Part shown: positions 34,449 to 41,228 of the stretch, in pieces
Numbering within the stretch: position 1 is the stretch's first letter
Layout: every line of letters begins with the position of its first letter
Source of the DNA: Lachnospiraceae bacterium
GTDB lineage: Bacteria > Bacillota > Clostridia > Lachnospirales > Lachnospiraceae
Length of the DNA: 41,228 bases
Assembly: GCA_016286555.1 (NCBI GenBank)
Contig: JAEETA010000023.1
Location: 1-41,228, forward strand
Direction of reading: 5' to 3'
Notes under the pieces: model-generated
What the model was told of the DNA's origin: nothing
What the model saw: the letters and a program-made list of their open reading frames with translations, nothing else
The model's database searches: none
Translations under genes and position numbers: made by a program

Positions 34449-35753
34449 ATGGATGGAATGCTATCCCAGGACGAGATAAATGCCCTCTTAAGCGGCATGG
34501 ATCTGTCCGGAGATGAGGCGCCCGATCTGAGCAGCTATACCGAAGCGATGGCTGCACAACCTGAACCGCCCAAGGATGCATACCTGATTGACACGCCCGC
34601 CATTGACGGCGGAGACGATCTGCTGTCGGATGTAGAGAAGGATGCCATTGGAGAGGTAGCCAATATCAGTATGGGCTCCTCGGCCACCACACTCTACTCG
34701 CTGGTCAACCGGAAGGTGAACATCACCACCCCGATCGTATCCCTGGCAAAATGGGAGTCCATTCTCGAAAACTACGAAAAGCCCTGCGTCTTCATCCAGA
34801 TCAAGTACACCAAGGGTCTGGACGGCACCAATATCCTGGTGCTGAAAGAGCATGACGTGAAGGTCATCACCGACCTGATGATGGGTGGTGACGGTACCAA
34901 TACGGAGGGTGAACTCTCAGAGCTGCACCTGAGCGCGATTTCAGAGGCTATGAACCAGATGATGGGAGCAGCGGCAACGTCCCTGTCCACCATGCTGGCT
35001 ACCATGATCGACATCTCACCTCCGGATTCATCCCTTTTGGATCTGACGCAGTACAAATCCGGAGCCGAGATTTCTCCCTTCCTGGGAGGAACCTTCGTTA
35101 AGATCCAGTTCCGGATGCAGATCGGCGATGATCTGGTGGACTCCACCATCATGCAGCTGTACCCGGTGGAATTCGCCCGGAAGCTGGTAGAGACCTTTAT
35201 CAACCAGCAGACAGGCGGCGGAGCGGCACCCGCTCCCGAACCTGCACCCGCACCTGCCCCCGCTCCGGCCCCCACGCCGGCGCCCGCATCCTTCGCGGAT
35301 CCTTCGGCGCAGATGACGCAGCCCATGCCCGGCATGATGGATCCCAACATGGGAATGCCGATGCAGGGAATGCCGATGCAGGGAATGCCCATGCAGGGAA
35401 TGCCCATGCAGGGAATGCCCATGCAGATGCCGATGTACGGCATGCCGATGCAGCAGCCCGTCAATGTCCAGCCCGCATCCTTCCAGTCCTTCAGCGGAGC
35501 GCTGAACAACGTACAGGGCGGAGAGAACATCGGCCTCATCATGGATGTGCCTCTGGAGGTAACGGTAGAGCTCGGACGGACTACCAAGTCCATTTCCGAG
35601 ATCCTGAATTTCGCTCCGGGTACCATCATAGAGCTCGACCGCATTGCCGGTGAGCCCATCGACGTCCTGGTCAACGGTAAGTTCGTTGCGAGAGGCGAGG
35701 TCGTCGTGATCGAAGAAAGTTTCGGAATCAGAGTAACAGAGATCATAAAATAA
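34449..35753 (+). CDS. fliY: FliY-type switch protein with CheY-P phosphatase domains
   Basis: FliY replaces FliN in many Firmicutes. The 434 residues start with a FliM-like MLSQDEINALLSGM, followed by a CheC/CheX-type phosphatase domain with both active-site sets intact: Asp65-x3-Glu69-x2-Asn72 and Ser162-x3-Glu166-x2-Asn169. A Pro/Ala linker with repeats of GMPMQ (about 300-330) leads to the C-terminal SpoA/FliN domain (LEVTVELGRTTKSISEILNF). The phosphatase sites imply it removes phosphate from CheY, whose gene follows 23 bases later. Confidence 0.94.
   Translation: MDGMLSQDEINALLSGMDLSGDEAPDLSSYTEAMAAQPEPPKDAYLIDTPAIDGGDDLLSDVEKDAIGEVANISMGSSATTLYSLVNRKVNITTPIVSLAKWESILENYEKPCVFIQIKYTKGLDGTNILVLKEHDVKVITDLMMGGDGTNTEGELSELHLSAISEAMNQMMGAAATSLSTMLATMIDISPPDSSLLDLTQYKSGAEISPFLGGTFVKIQFRMQIGDDLVDSTIMQLYPVEFARKLVETFINQQTGGGAAPAPEPAPAPAPAPAPTPAPASFADPSAQMTQPMPGMMDPNMGMPMQGMPMQGMPMQGMPMQGMPMQMPMYGMPMQQPVNVQPASFQSFSGALNNVQGGENIGLIMDVPLEVTVELGRTTKSISEILNFAPGTIIELDRIAGEPIDVLVNGKFVARGEVVVIEESFGIRVTEIIK
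35352..35426 (+). repeat. In-frame 15-base tandem repeat in fliY
   Basis: Five units of GGAATGCC(G/C)ATGCAG encode five copies of Gly-Met-Pro-Met-Gln. The unit length is a multiple of three, so gain or loss of a copy keeps the frame. A degenerate copy continues to about 35453. Confidence 0.9.
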
Positions 35754-35776
35754 AAGCATTGGAGGATTAAAAAGTT

Positions 35777-36139
35777 ATGGCTAAAAACATCTTGATTTGT
35801 GACGATGCAGCTTTCATGAGGATGATGATCAAGGATATCCTTAGCAAGAATGGCTACAATGTTGCAGGTGAGGCCGAGAACGGTGCCAAGGCTGTCGAGA
35901 AGTACAAGGAAGTCAGCCCCGATCTGGTTCTGATGGACATCACCATGCCTGAGATGGATGGTATCCAGGCTCTGAAGGCAATCAAGGCGGCGGACGCCGG
36001 TGCTAAGGTCATCATGTGCTCTGCAATGGGTCAGCAGGCAATGGTTATCGAGTCCATCCAGGCAGGTGCCAAGGACTTCATCGTTAAGCCTTTCCAGGCA
36101 GACCGCGTTTTGGAGGCTGTGAAGAAGGTTATCGGCTAA
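35777..36139 (+). CDS. cheY: Chemotaxis response regulator CheY
   Basis: A single-domain receiver of 120 residues. The acidic pair Asp9/Asp10, phosphorylation site Asp54 in LMDITMPE, Ser82 in MCSAMG and Lys104 in IVKPF are all present. CheY-P binds FliM and FliY to change the direction of rotation. The gene lies between fliY and fliO, as in Bacillus subtilis. Confidence 0.95.
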   Translation: MAKNILICDDAAFMRMMIKDILSKNGYNVAGEAENGAKAVEKYKEVSPDLVLMDITMPEMDGIQALKAIKAADAGAKVIMCSAMGQQAMVIESIQAGAKDFIVKPFQADRVLEAVKKVIG

Positions 36140-36140
36140 G

Positions 36141-36566
36141 ATGCTGCTCCTATCCTCGCCCGGCGGCAATTCCTATGCGCAGCTGATCACGGTCCTTATC
36201 ATCTTCGTGGCGGTACTGGCGGTCACAGCTTACGTCACCAGATGGATCGCAAACTATCAGAAGGCGCAGGGAGTCGGCAGGAATATCGAAGTAGTGGAGT
36301 CCGCACGTCTGTCCAACAATAAGTGGATCGCCATCGTGCGGGTGGGCCATACTTACAAGGCAGTGGTGCTTTCGCGGGACCAGTCTACTTATTTGGGGGA
36401 TATCCCCGCGGAGGAGCTGGAACTTTCGGCGCCTTCTACAAGTGTGTCCTTTTCCGGGCTTTTTGAGAAAGCCATGGGCAAAGCGAAGACTGCGAAAAAC
36501 AATAATCTTTCCAGCGCGGATGGAAACAGCGACAAGGATGACGATTCATGCGGCTACGGAAGCTGA
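36141..36566 (+). CDS. fliO: Flagellar biosynthesis protein FliO (FliZ-type)
   Basis: The 141-residue protein has one membrane helix at about 17-36 (TVLIIFVAVLAVTAYV) and the short cytoplasmic FliO domain (VVESARLSNNKWIAIVRVG). FliO helps FliP assemble into the export gate. It starts one base after the cheY stop and overlaps fliP by 19 bases. Bacillus subtilis calls the equivalent fliZ. A Ser/Asn/Asp-rich tail ends the protein. Confidence 0.88.
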   Translation: MLLLSSPGGNSYAQLITVLIIFVAVLAVTAYVTRWIANYQKAQGVGRNIEVVESARLSNNKWIAIVRVGHTYKAVVLSRDQSTYLGDIPAEELELSAPSTSVSFSGLFEKAMGKAKTAKNNNLSSADGNSDKDDDSCGYGS

Positions 36567-37414
36567 CTGGAAAAAATATCATAAAAGCGATATGCCTGCT
36601 GGTTACGGTAGGCATATTGTGGTTAAGGGCAATTCCTGTCCAGGCATCCGATGCCATTGAGCATGAGACCGGTGACCGGGAAGTGACCACCATGATCGAG
36701 GACCCTGCCACCGCAGAGAATCCGGAGGATCTGAATACCCTGAACACGGTAAACAGGATCACTCTGACCTATGACGATGACAACGGTTCCTTAAACGGTG
36801 CGCTTCGTATCCTCATCACCCTGACCCTCATCTCCATCGCACCGATCCTGATCATCATGATGACATCCTTCACCAGGATACTCATCGTGCTGCATTTTAC
36901 CAGGGCTGCGCTCAATACCCAGACGGCACCGCCGAACCAGGTATTGGTAGGACTGGCACTGATCCTGACCTTCTTTATCATGGAGCCCACCATCCAGAAG
37001 ATCAATGACACTGCTGTCATTCCCTTCCAGGAGAATGAGATCGAGCAGGAGGAGTTCTTGAAACTGGCCATGGAGCCTCTGCGGGAATTCATGTATCCCC
37101 AGACCCAGGTGAAGGATGTGAGCCTCTTTATGGAGATCGCCCAGCGTGACTGGGACGGCAGCCTGGAGGACATCCCCAACTCCATCCTGGTGCCTTCCTT
37201 CATGATCAGTGAGCTGCGAACCGCATTCTGGATCGGGTTTATGATCTACATCCCCTTTATCGTGATCGATATGGTGGTGGCGTCGGCCCTCATGAGTATG
37301 GGTATGATGATGCTACCGCCCACGACCATTTCCATGCCATTCAAGATATTGCTCTTTGTATTGGCGGACGGCTGGTCGCTCATCATCGGGGAGCTGGTTA
37401 AAACGTTCTATTAG
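36548..37414 (+). CDS. fliP: Flagellar export gate protein FliP
   Basis: FliP forms the core of the FliPQR export channel. The 288 residues start with a signal peptide (cleavage likely after PVQA, residue 33), then a segment of about 50 residues and the conserved core with ITLTLISIAPILIIMMTSFT, NQVLVGLALILTFFIMEP and LVPSFMISELRTAFWIGF. Length and motifs are typical. The start overlaps the end of fliO. Confidence 0.95.
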   Translation: MRLRKLTGKNIIKAICLLVTVGILWLRAIPVQASDAIEHETGDREVTTMIEDPATAENPEDLNTLNTVNRITLTYDDDNGSLNGALRILITLTLISIAPILIIMMTSFTRILIVLHFTRAALNTQTAPPNQVLVGLALILTFFIMEPTIQKINDTAVIPFQENEIEQEEFLKLAMEPLREFMYPQTQVKDVSLFMEIAQRDWDGSLEDIPNSILVPSFMISELRTAFWIGFMIYIPFIVIDMVVASALMSMGMMMLPPTTISMPFKILLFVLADGWSLIIGELVKTFY

Positions 37415-37509
37415 CGACCTTGATCAGGTCACTTTCGCGCCCCGGCGGATAGCGCCGGAGCGGGGGATCCCCGCCCCTTCGGGGAAATATGCAGGAGAGG
37501 AGAGCACAG
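37415..37509 (+). repeat. Row of GC-rich hairpins between fliP and fliQ
   Basis: Four stem-loops follow each other: GACCT-N5-AGGTC (37416-37430), CCGGCG-N5-CGCCGG (37442-37458), GCGGGG-GAT-CCCCGC (37460-37474) and CCCC-TTC-GGGG (37474-37484). The third and fourth share base 37474, so they are alternatives at that point. The fliQ ribosome site lies directly after. Confidence 0.6.
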
Positions 37510-37782
37510 ATGACTACCGAAGCGGTTGTGGATATGATCCAAAGCGGACTCTATGTCATTTTGAAATGTGCTCTGCCCATTTTGCTGGTGTCCATGGCTA
37601 TCGGTCTCCTGGTCAGTATCTTCCAGACGGTCACCTCCATTCAGGAGCAGACCCTGACCTTCGTTCCGAAGCTTTTGGGCATTTTTTTGACTTTGATGTT
37701 TCTCGGCAACTGGATGATGAGCTCCATTGTGGAGTTTACCCAGGAGCTCTGGCACACTTTCAGCTATTACGTTCATAAATAA
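37510..37782 (+). CDS. fliQ: Flagellar export gate protein FliQ
   Basis: The 90-residue protein has two membrane helices (about 13-38 and 53-75) and the FliQ signature SIFQTVTSIQEQTLTFVPK between them. The ATG at 37510 (MTTEAVVDM) has GAGGAG upstream; an ATG seven codons earlier is inside that ribosome site region and is less likely. The stop codon shares its last A with the fliR ATG. Confidence 0.95.
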   Translation: MTTEAVVDMIQSGLYVILKCALPILLVSMAIGLLVSIFQTVTSIQEQTLTFVPKLLGIFLTLMFLGNWMMSSIVEFTQELWHTFSYYVHK

Positions 37783-38564
37783 TGATTAACTATTCCTTTT
37801 CTGTTTATGACCTGGAATACTTCCTGCTGATCCTGACCAGAGTGAGCTGCTTCATCTATCTGGCACCCTTTTTCAGCATGAACAACACGCCGCGACCGGT
37901 GCGGATCGCCCTGTCCTTTTTTGCCTCCATGCTGCTCTATCAGGTGCTGACACCCGCCCCCGCCGTGATCACGGAATCGGTGGTGGAGTACGCCGTCATC
38001 GTGATCAAAGAGGCCATCTGCGGACTGCTGATGGGTTTTGCCACCAATATCTGCAGCTCCATCCTGACCTTTGCCGGAACCATAGCGGATATGGAGATCG
38101 GTCTGAGCATGGTCCAGATCCTGGACCCCGCCACCCGCATGAACATCTCCATCACCGGCGGATTGTACAATTACGGATTCTCCATGATCCTCATCGCCAG
38201 CGGCATGTACCGCTACCTGCTGGGGGCACTGGCGGATTCCTTCAAGCTTATCCCGGTGAATGCCGTGGTATTTCACTGGGACCATATCGTACAGTCCATG
38301 ATCCGCTTCCTTGGGAACTACGTATTGATCGGCTTTGAGATCATCCTGCCGATCTTTTGTGCTGTCATGATGTTGAATGCCATCCTTGGCATCATTGCCA
38401 GGGTTTCTCCCCAGATGAACATGTTCTCCGTCGGTATGCAGCTGAAGGTGATCCTGGGTCTGGGAATACTGTTTCTCACCGTCTCTCTGATGCCCAGAGC
38501 ATCGGAGCTGATCTTCGGAGAGATCAAGACGCTGATGGCCTCCGTTGTGGAAGGAATGATGTAA
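37782..38564 (+). CDS. fliR: Flagellar export gate protein FliR
   Basis: The 260-residue membrane protein has six predicted helices. FliR completes the FliP5-FliQ4-FliR1 gate. The segments FLLILTRVSCFIYLAPFF and GLLMGFATNICSSILTFAGTI near residues 12-29 and 83-103 are typical. It starts at the A of the fliQ stop codon and its own stop overlaps flhB in the same way (TAATG). Confidence 0.95.
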   Translation: MINYSFSVYDLEYFLLILTRVSCFIYLAPFFSMNNTPRPVRIALSFFASMLLYQVLTPAPAVITESVVEYAVIVIKEAICGLLMGFATNICSSILTFAGTIADMEIGLSMVQILDPATRMNISITGGLYNYGFSMILIASGMYRYLLGALADSFKLIPVNAVVFHWDHIVQSMIRFLGNYVLIGFEIILPIFCAVMMLNAILGIIARVSPQMNMFSVGMQLKVILGLGILFLTVSLMPRASELIFGEIKTLMASVVEGMM

Positions 38565-39670
38565 TGCTTTGGGAATTTAACCTCCAGTTTTTTGCAGGTG
38601 GGGATGACAAGACCGAAGAACCTACCTCGAAAAAACTAGATGATGCGCGAAAAGAAGGACAGGTAGCCAAGAGTAAGGAAATCCCCAGCTGCCTGTGTCT
38701 CCTCGCCATGTTCCTGATCCTGAAGTTCTGGGCGGGACACATGGGTACCCAGTTTATCAATGTGATGAAGTACGTCTACGGGGACATCCATGAGAACGCG
38801 AAGTTTTACGAGGGGAACATGCCTGCGCTGAATATGTTCTACCTCTTCCGCAGCGCCATCTACCAGATCATCATGATCCTCCTGCCCATCCTGCTCATCG
38901 GCTTCATGGTCGCCTTCCTGTCGAACCTGGTGCAGGTTCAGTGGAAGCCCACCGCCAAGCCCCTGCAGCCGAAGTTCAGTAAAATGAACCCTCTGTCAGG
39001 TTTTAAGCGGATCTTCTCCTTAAACAGTATTGTGGAGCTGATCAAGAGCCTGGTGAAGGTGGGACTCATTTTCTACATTTCCTACAGCTTTATACGGGAC
39101 TCCTACATGGTCCTGTTTTCCTTTTACGATATCCCGCTGATGCAGGCCATCGGCCTGGTGGGAGAGCTGGTATCCGACCTGGGGATCCGCATTTCCGCGG
39201 TCTTTGCCATTGTGGCTGCGGCGGACTTCGGATATCAGAAGTGGAAATTCCACAAAGACATGATGATGACCAAGCAGGAGGTCAAGGACGAGTATAAAAA
39301 TACCGAAGGTGACCCCCAGATCAAAGGAAAGATCCGGCAGCGTATGCAGGAGGCTTCCAGAAGACGTATGATGGCTGACATTCCCAAAGCGGATGTGGTC
39401 ATTACCAACCCTACCCACTATGCGGTGGCGATCCGTTACAACCCCGACGAGATGGAAGCACCTTACGTGCTGGCCAAAGGAGAGGGGTACCTGGCCCAGA
39501 AGATCAAGGAAGTGGCCAGAGAGAACGACATCCATATGGTAGAAAACAAACCCCTCGCCCGTATGCTCTACCACAATGTGGAGATCGGTGAGATGGTGCC
39601 GCCGGAGCTCTATCAGGCGGTGGCGGAGGTTCTGGCCTTTGTCTACAGCCTGCAGGGGAGAGTATCCTGA
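38564..39670 (+). CDS. flhB: Flagellar export specificity switch protein FlhB
   Basis: FlhB controls the switch from hook to filament export. The 368 residues contain four membrane helices and the C-terminal cytoplasmic domain with the self-cleavage motif NPTH at residues 282-285. The N terminus has KTEEPTSKKLDDARKEGQVAKS, a family signature. The ATG at 38564 overlaps the fliR stop; an open extension of 69 codons further upstream is a different frame of fliR and is rejected. Confidence 0.96.
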   Translation: MLWEFNLQFFAGGDDKTEEPTSKKLDDARKEGQVAKSKEIPSCLCLLAMFLILKFWAGHMGTQFINVMKYVYGDIHENAKFYEGNMPALNMFYLFRSAIYQIIMILLPILLIGFMVAFLSNLVQVQWKPTAKPLQPKFSKMNPLSGFKRIFSLNSIVELIKSLVKVGLIFYISYSFIRDSYMVLFSFYDIPLMQAIGLVGELVSDLGIRISAVFAIVAAADFGYQKWKFHKDMMMTKQEVKDEYKNTEGDPQIKGKIRQRMQEASRRRMMADIPKADVVITNPTHYAVAIRYNPDEMEAPYVLAKGEGYLAQKIKEVARENDIHMVENKPLARMLYHNVEIGEMVPPELYQAVAEVLAFVYSLQGRVS

Positions 39671-39775
39671 CGGGGAAAAATCAGATCGTAAGTATCATCC
39701 GCGCAAGCGCAGAAATAACCGGCTGACCGGGGACAGGTCAGAAATGACGGAAATGTCAGATGAAAGGAGGGCGAC
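39671..39775 (+). repeat. Short hairpins between flhB and flhA
   Basis: GCGC-AA-GCGC, CTGACC-N7-GGTCAG and TGAC-N6-GTCA follow each other in 105 bases without a gene, ahead of a strong AAAGGAGGG ribosome site. No T-run. Confidence 0.4.
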
Positions 39776-41228
39776 ATGAAATTAAAAGCAATGTCCAGAA
39801 ATGATGTCTTTGTCGCCGCCTACATCATGCTGGCCATCATCCTTTTCATCGTCCCCATTCCCGCCGGTGTCCTGGATATCTTACTTGCCTTCAACATTTC
39901 CATTGCCATGACCATCCTCTTCGGAGCCATGTTCAGCAAGGAAGTGCTGGATATGTCCTTCTACCCCACCATGTTACTGTTCACCACCCTGTTCCGTATC
40001 GCCCTGAACACCTCCTCCACGAGGCTCATTCTCAGGGACGGCGATGCCGGAAACGTGGTGGAGACCTTCGGACAGTTCGTTGGCGGCGGTAACCTGATCA
40101 TCGGTGTCATCGTCTTCATCATCCTGATCATCATCCAGTTCATGGTCATCAACAAAGGTTCCGAGCGTGTGTCCGAGGTTACCGCAAGATTCACCCTGGA
40201 CGCTATGCCCGGTAAGCAGATGGCCATCGACGCAGACTTAAATACCGGCGCCATCGACGACGCGGAAGCGAAGCGCAGAAGAGAGAAGATCCAGGAAGAA
40301 TCCAGCTTCTTCGGCTCCATGGACGGTGCCGTGAAATACGTTAAGGGAGACGCGGCCGCCGGCCTGCTCATCACCGCCATCAACCTGGTGGGCGGAATCG
40401 CCATGGGCGTTCTGACCCAGGGCATGGCTGTGGGCGATGCCTTAAACCGTTACTCCATCCTCACCATCGGTGACGGTCTGGTATCCCAGATCCCTTCCCT
40501 GATGATCTCCCTGGCCACCGGTATCCTGGTGACCAAGGGCAGCAAGGACGCGGACTTCGGTAATACCATGATCAAGCAGCTCTTCAGTATTCCGAAGGTG
40601 CTCTACATCGTTGGTATCATGCTCTGTTTCCTGGGTCTGGCAACGGACCTGAATACCATCCTTTTCATCGGTCTGGGTACAGCCTTTATCCTCACCGGCA
40701 GATCGATTGCGAAGACCATTCGGGAAGCAACTGTGGAGAAGGAAGTGACGGAGGAAGAGGCAGAGGCGGAGGAAATCCGTCAGCCCGAGAACGTCAACAG
40801 CCTGCTGCAGGTGGATCCCATCGAGCTGGAGTTCGGCTACGGCATCATCCCTCTGGCGGATGTAAACCAGGGCGGCGACCTGCTGGATCGTGTGGTCATG
40901 ATCCGTCGTCAGATCGCGCTGGAGCTGGGTACCATCGTTCCCATCATCCGTTTGCGAGACAACATCCAGCTGAACCCGAACCAGTACATTATTAAGATCA
41001 AAGGCATTCAGGTCAGTGAGGGCGAGATCCTCTTTGATCATTACATGGCCATGAACCCCGGCTTCGTGGAGGAGGAGATCAGCGGTATCCCCACCTTCGA
41101 GCCTTCCTTCCATCTCCCCGCCATCTGGATCACCGAGGGACAGAGGGAAAAAGCGGAGACCCTGGGCTACACCGTGGTCGACCCGCCTTCCATCATCGCA
41201 ACCCACCTGACGGAGATCATCCGCCAGC
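39776..41228 (+). CDS. flhA: Flagellar export protein FlhA, partial (runs off window)
   Basis: The first 484 codons of FlhA, the export platform whose cytoplasmic ring receives cargo and chaperones. Eight membrane helices lie in the first about 330 residues. FRIALNTSSTRLIL and the FHIPEP-like region (ARFTLDAMPGKQMAIDADL) are clear family signatures. The linker EVTEEEAEAEE precedes the cytoplasmic domain (DPIELEFGYGIIPL). The ATG at 39776 (MKLKAMSRNDVFV) has AAAGGAGGGCGAC directly before it. About a third of the usual 690 residues is outside the window. Confidence 0.95.
   Translation, partial: MKLKAMSRNDVFVAAYIMLAIILFIVPIPAGVLDILLAFNISIAMTILFGAMFSKEVLDMSFYPTMLLFTTLFRIALNTSSTRLILRDGDAGNVVETFGQFVGGGNLIIGVIVFIILIIIQFMVINKGSERVSEVTARFTLDAMPGKQMAIDADLNTGAIDDAEAKRRREKIQEESSFFGSMDGAVKYVKGDAAAGLLITAINLVGGIAMGVLTQGMAVGDALNRYSILTIGDGLVSQIPSLMISLATGILVTKGSKDADFGNTMIKQLFSIPKVLYIVGIMLCFLGLATDLNTILFIGLGTAFILTGRSIAKTIREATVEKEVTEEEAEAEEIRQPENVNSLLQVDPIELEFGYGIIPLADVNQGGDLLDRVVMIRRQIALELGTIVPIIRLRDNIQLNPNQYIIKIKGIQVSEGEILFDHYMAMNPGFVEEEISGIPTFEPSFHLPAIWITEGQREKAETLGYTVVDPPSIIATHLTEIIRQ

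Noticed and set aside
38357-38563. Upstream extension of flhB
   Set aside because: It is fliR read in another frame; FlhB families start near MLWEFNLQFF, at the TAATG overlap.
1-41228. CRISPR array, insertion sequence, prophage, toxin-antitoxin or defence system
   Set aside because: No regularly spaced repeats, transposase, integrase, phage structural gene or recognised toxin pair was seen on either strand. The only direct repeat cluster is the coding repeat in fliY.

Overview
The window looks like chromosomal DNA of a motile member of the Lachnospiraceae or a close relative (Clostridia, Bacillota). This rests on gene content: PolC-type replicative polymerase, CodY, a FliY-type switch protein, FlbD/SwrD, a MotE-like protein, the clostridial flagellar protein TIGR02530, and no outer-membrane flagellar genes. 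The family assignment is inferred from gene order and protein style; no marker gene was compared.

Left part (1-9087): the start of rpsT runs leftward off the window. Divergent from it is lepA-hemW. A second rightward pair joins a degenerate HD-GYP-like protein to a stand-alone PilT ATPase and ends in a clear terminator. Leftward there follow a 58-residue unknown protein with its own promoter-like sequence, then comM and dprA (transcribed dprA to comM). About 350 bases without a recognisable gene separate dprA from ispG.

Middle part (9088-18372): ispG and polC, a tRNA-Glu(CTC) with its own promoter and terminator, topA with three zinc ribbons, and codY with its own promoter and terminator.

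Right part (18373-41228): one long co-directional flagellar run, continuing off the window: flgB-flgC-fliE-fliF-fliG-fliH-fliI-fliJ-motE-fliK-flgD-(TIGR02530)-flgE-flbD-motA-motB-fliL-fliM-fliY-cheY-fliO-fliP-fliQ-fliR-flhB-flhA(partial). It encodes the MS ring, rod, hook, C-ring switch, stator, export apparatus and export ATPase, plus a response regulator. The order closely follows the Bacillus fla/che operon.

The most interesting regulatory observation is two matches to the CodY box (AATTTTCWGAAAATT). One (13/15) lies directly upstream of the codY promoter; the other (12/15) overlaps the -10 of the promoter in front of flgB. Two perfect palindromes sit just upstream of that flgB promoter. 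This suggests nutrient control of codY itself and of the neighbouring flagellar operon. Other points are the orphan HD/PilT pair, the 58-residue protein, stem-loops at several junctions of the flagellar operon, and an in-frame 15-base tandem repeat in fliY. I did not find a CRISPR array, insertion sequence, prophage or clearly novel multi-gene system.
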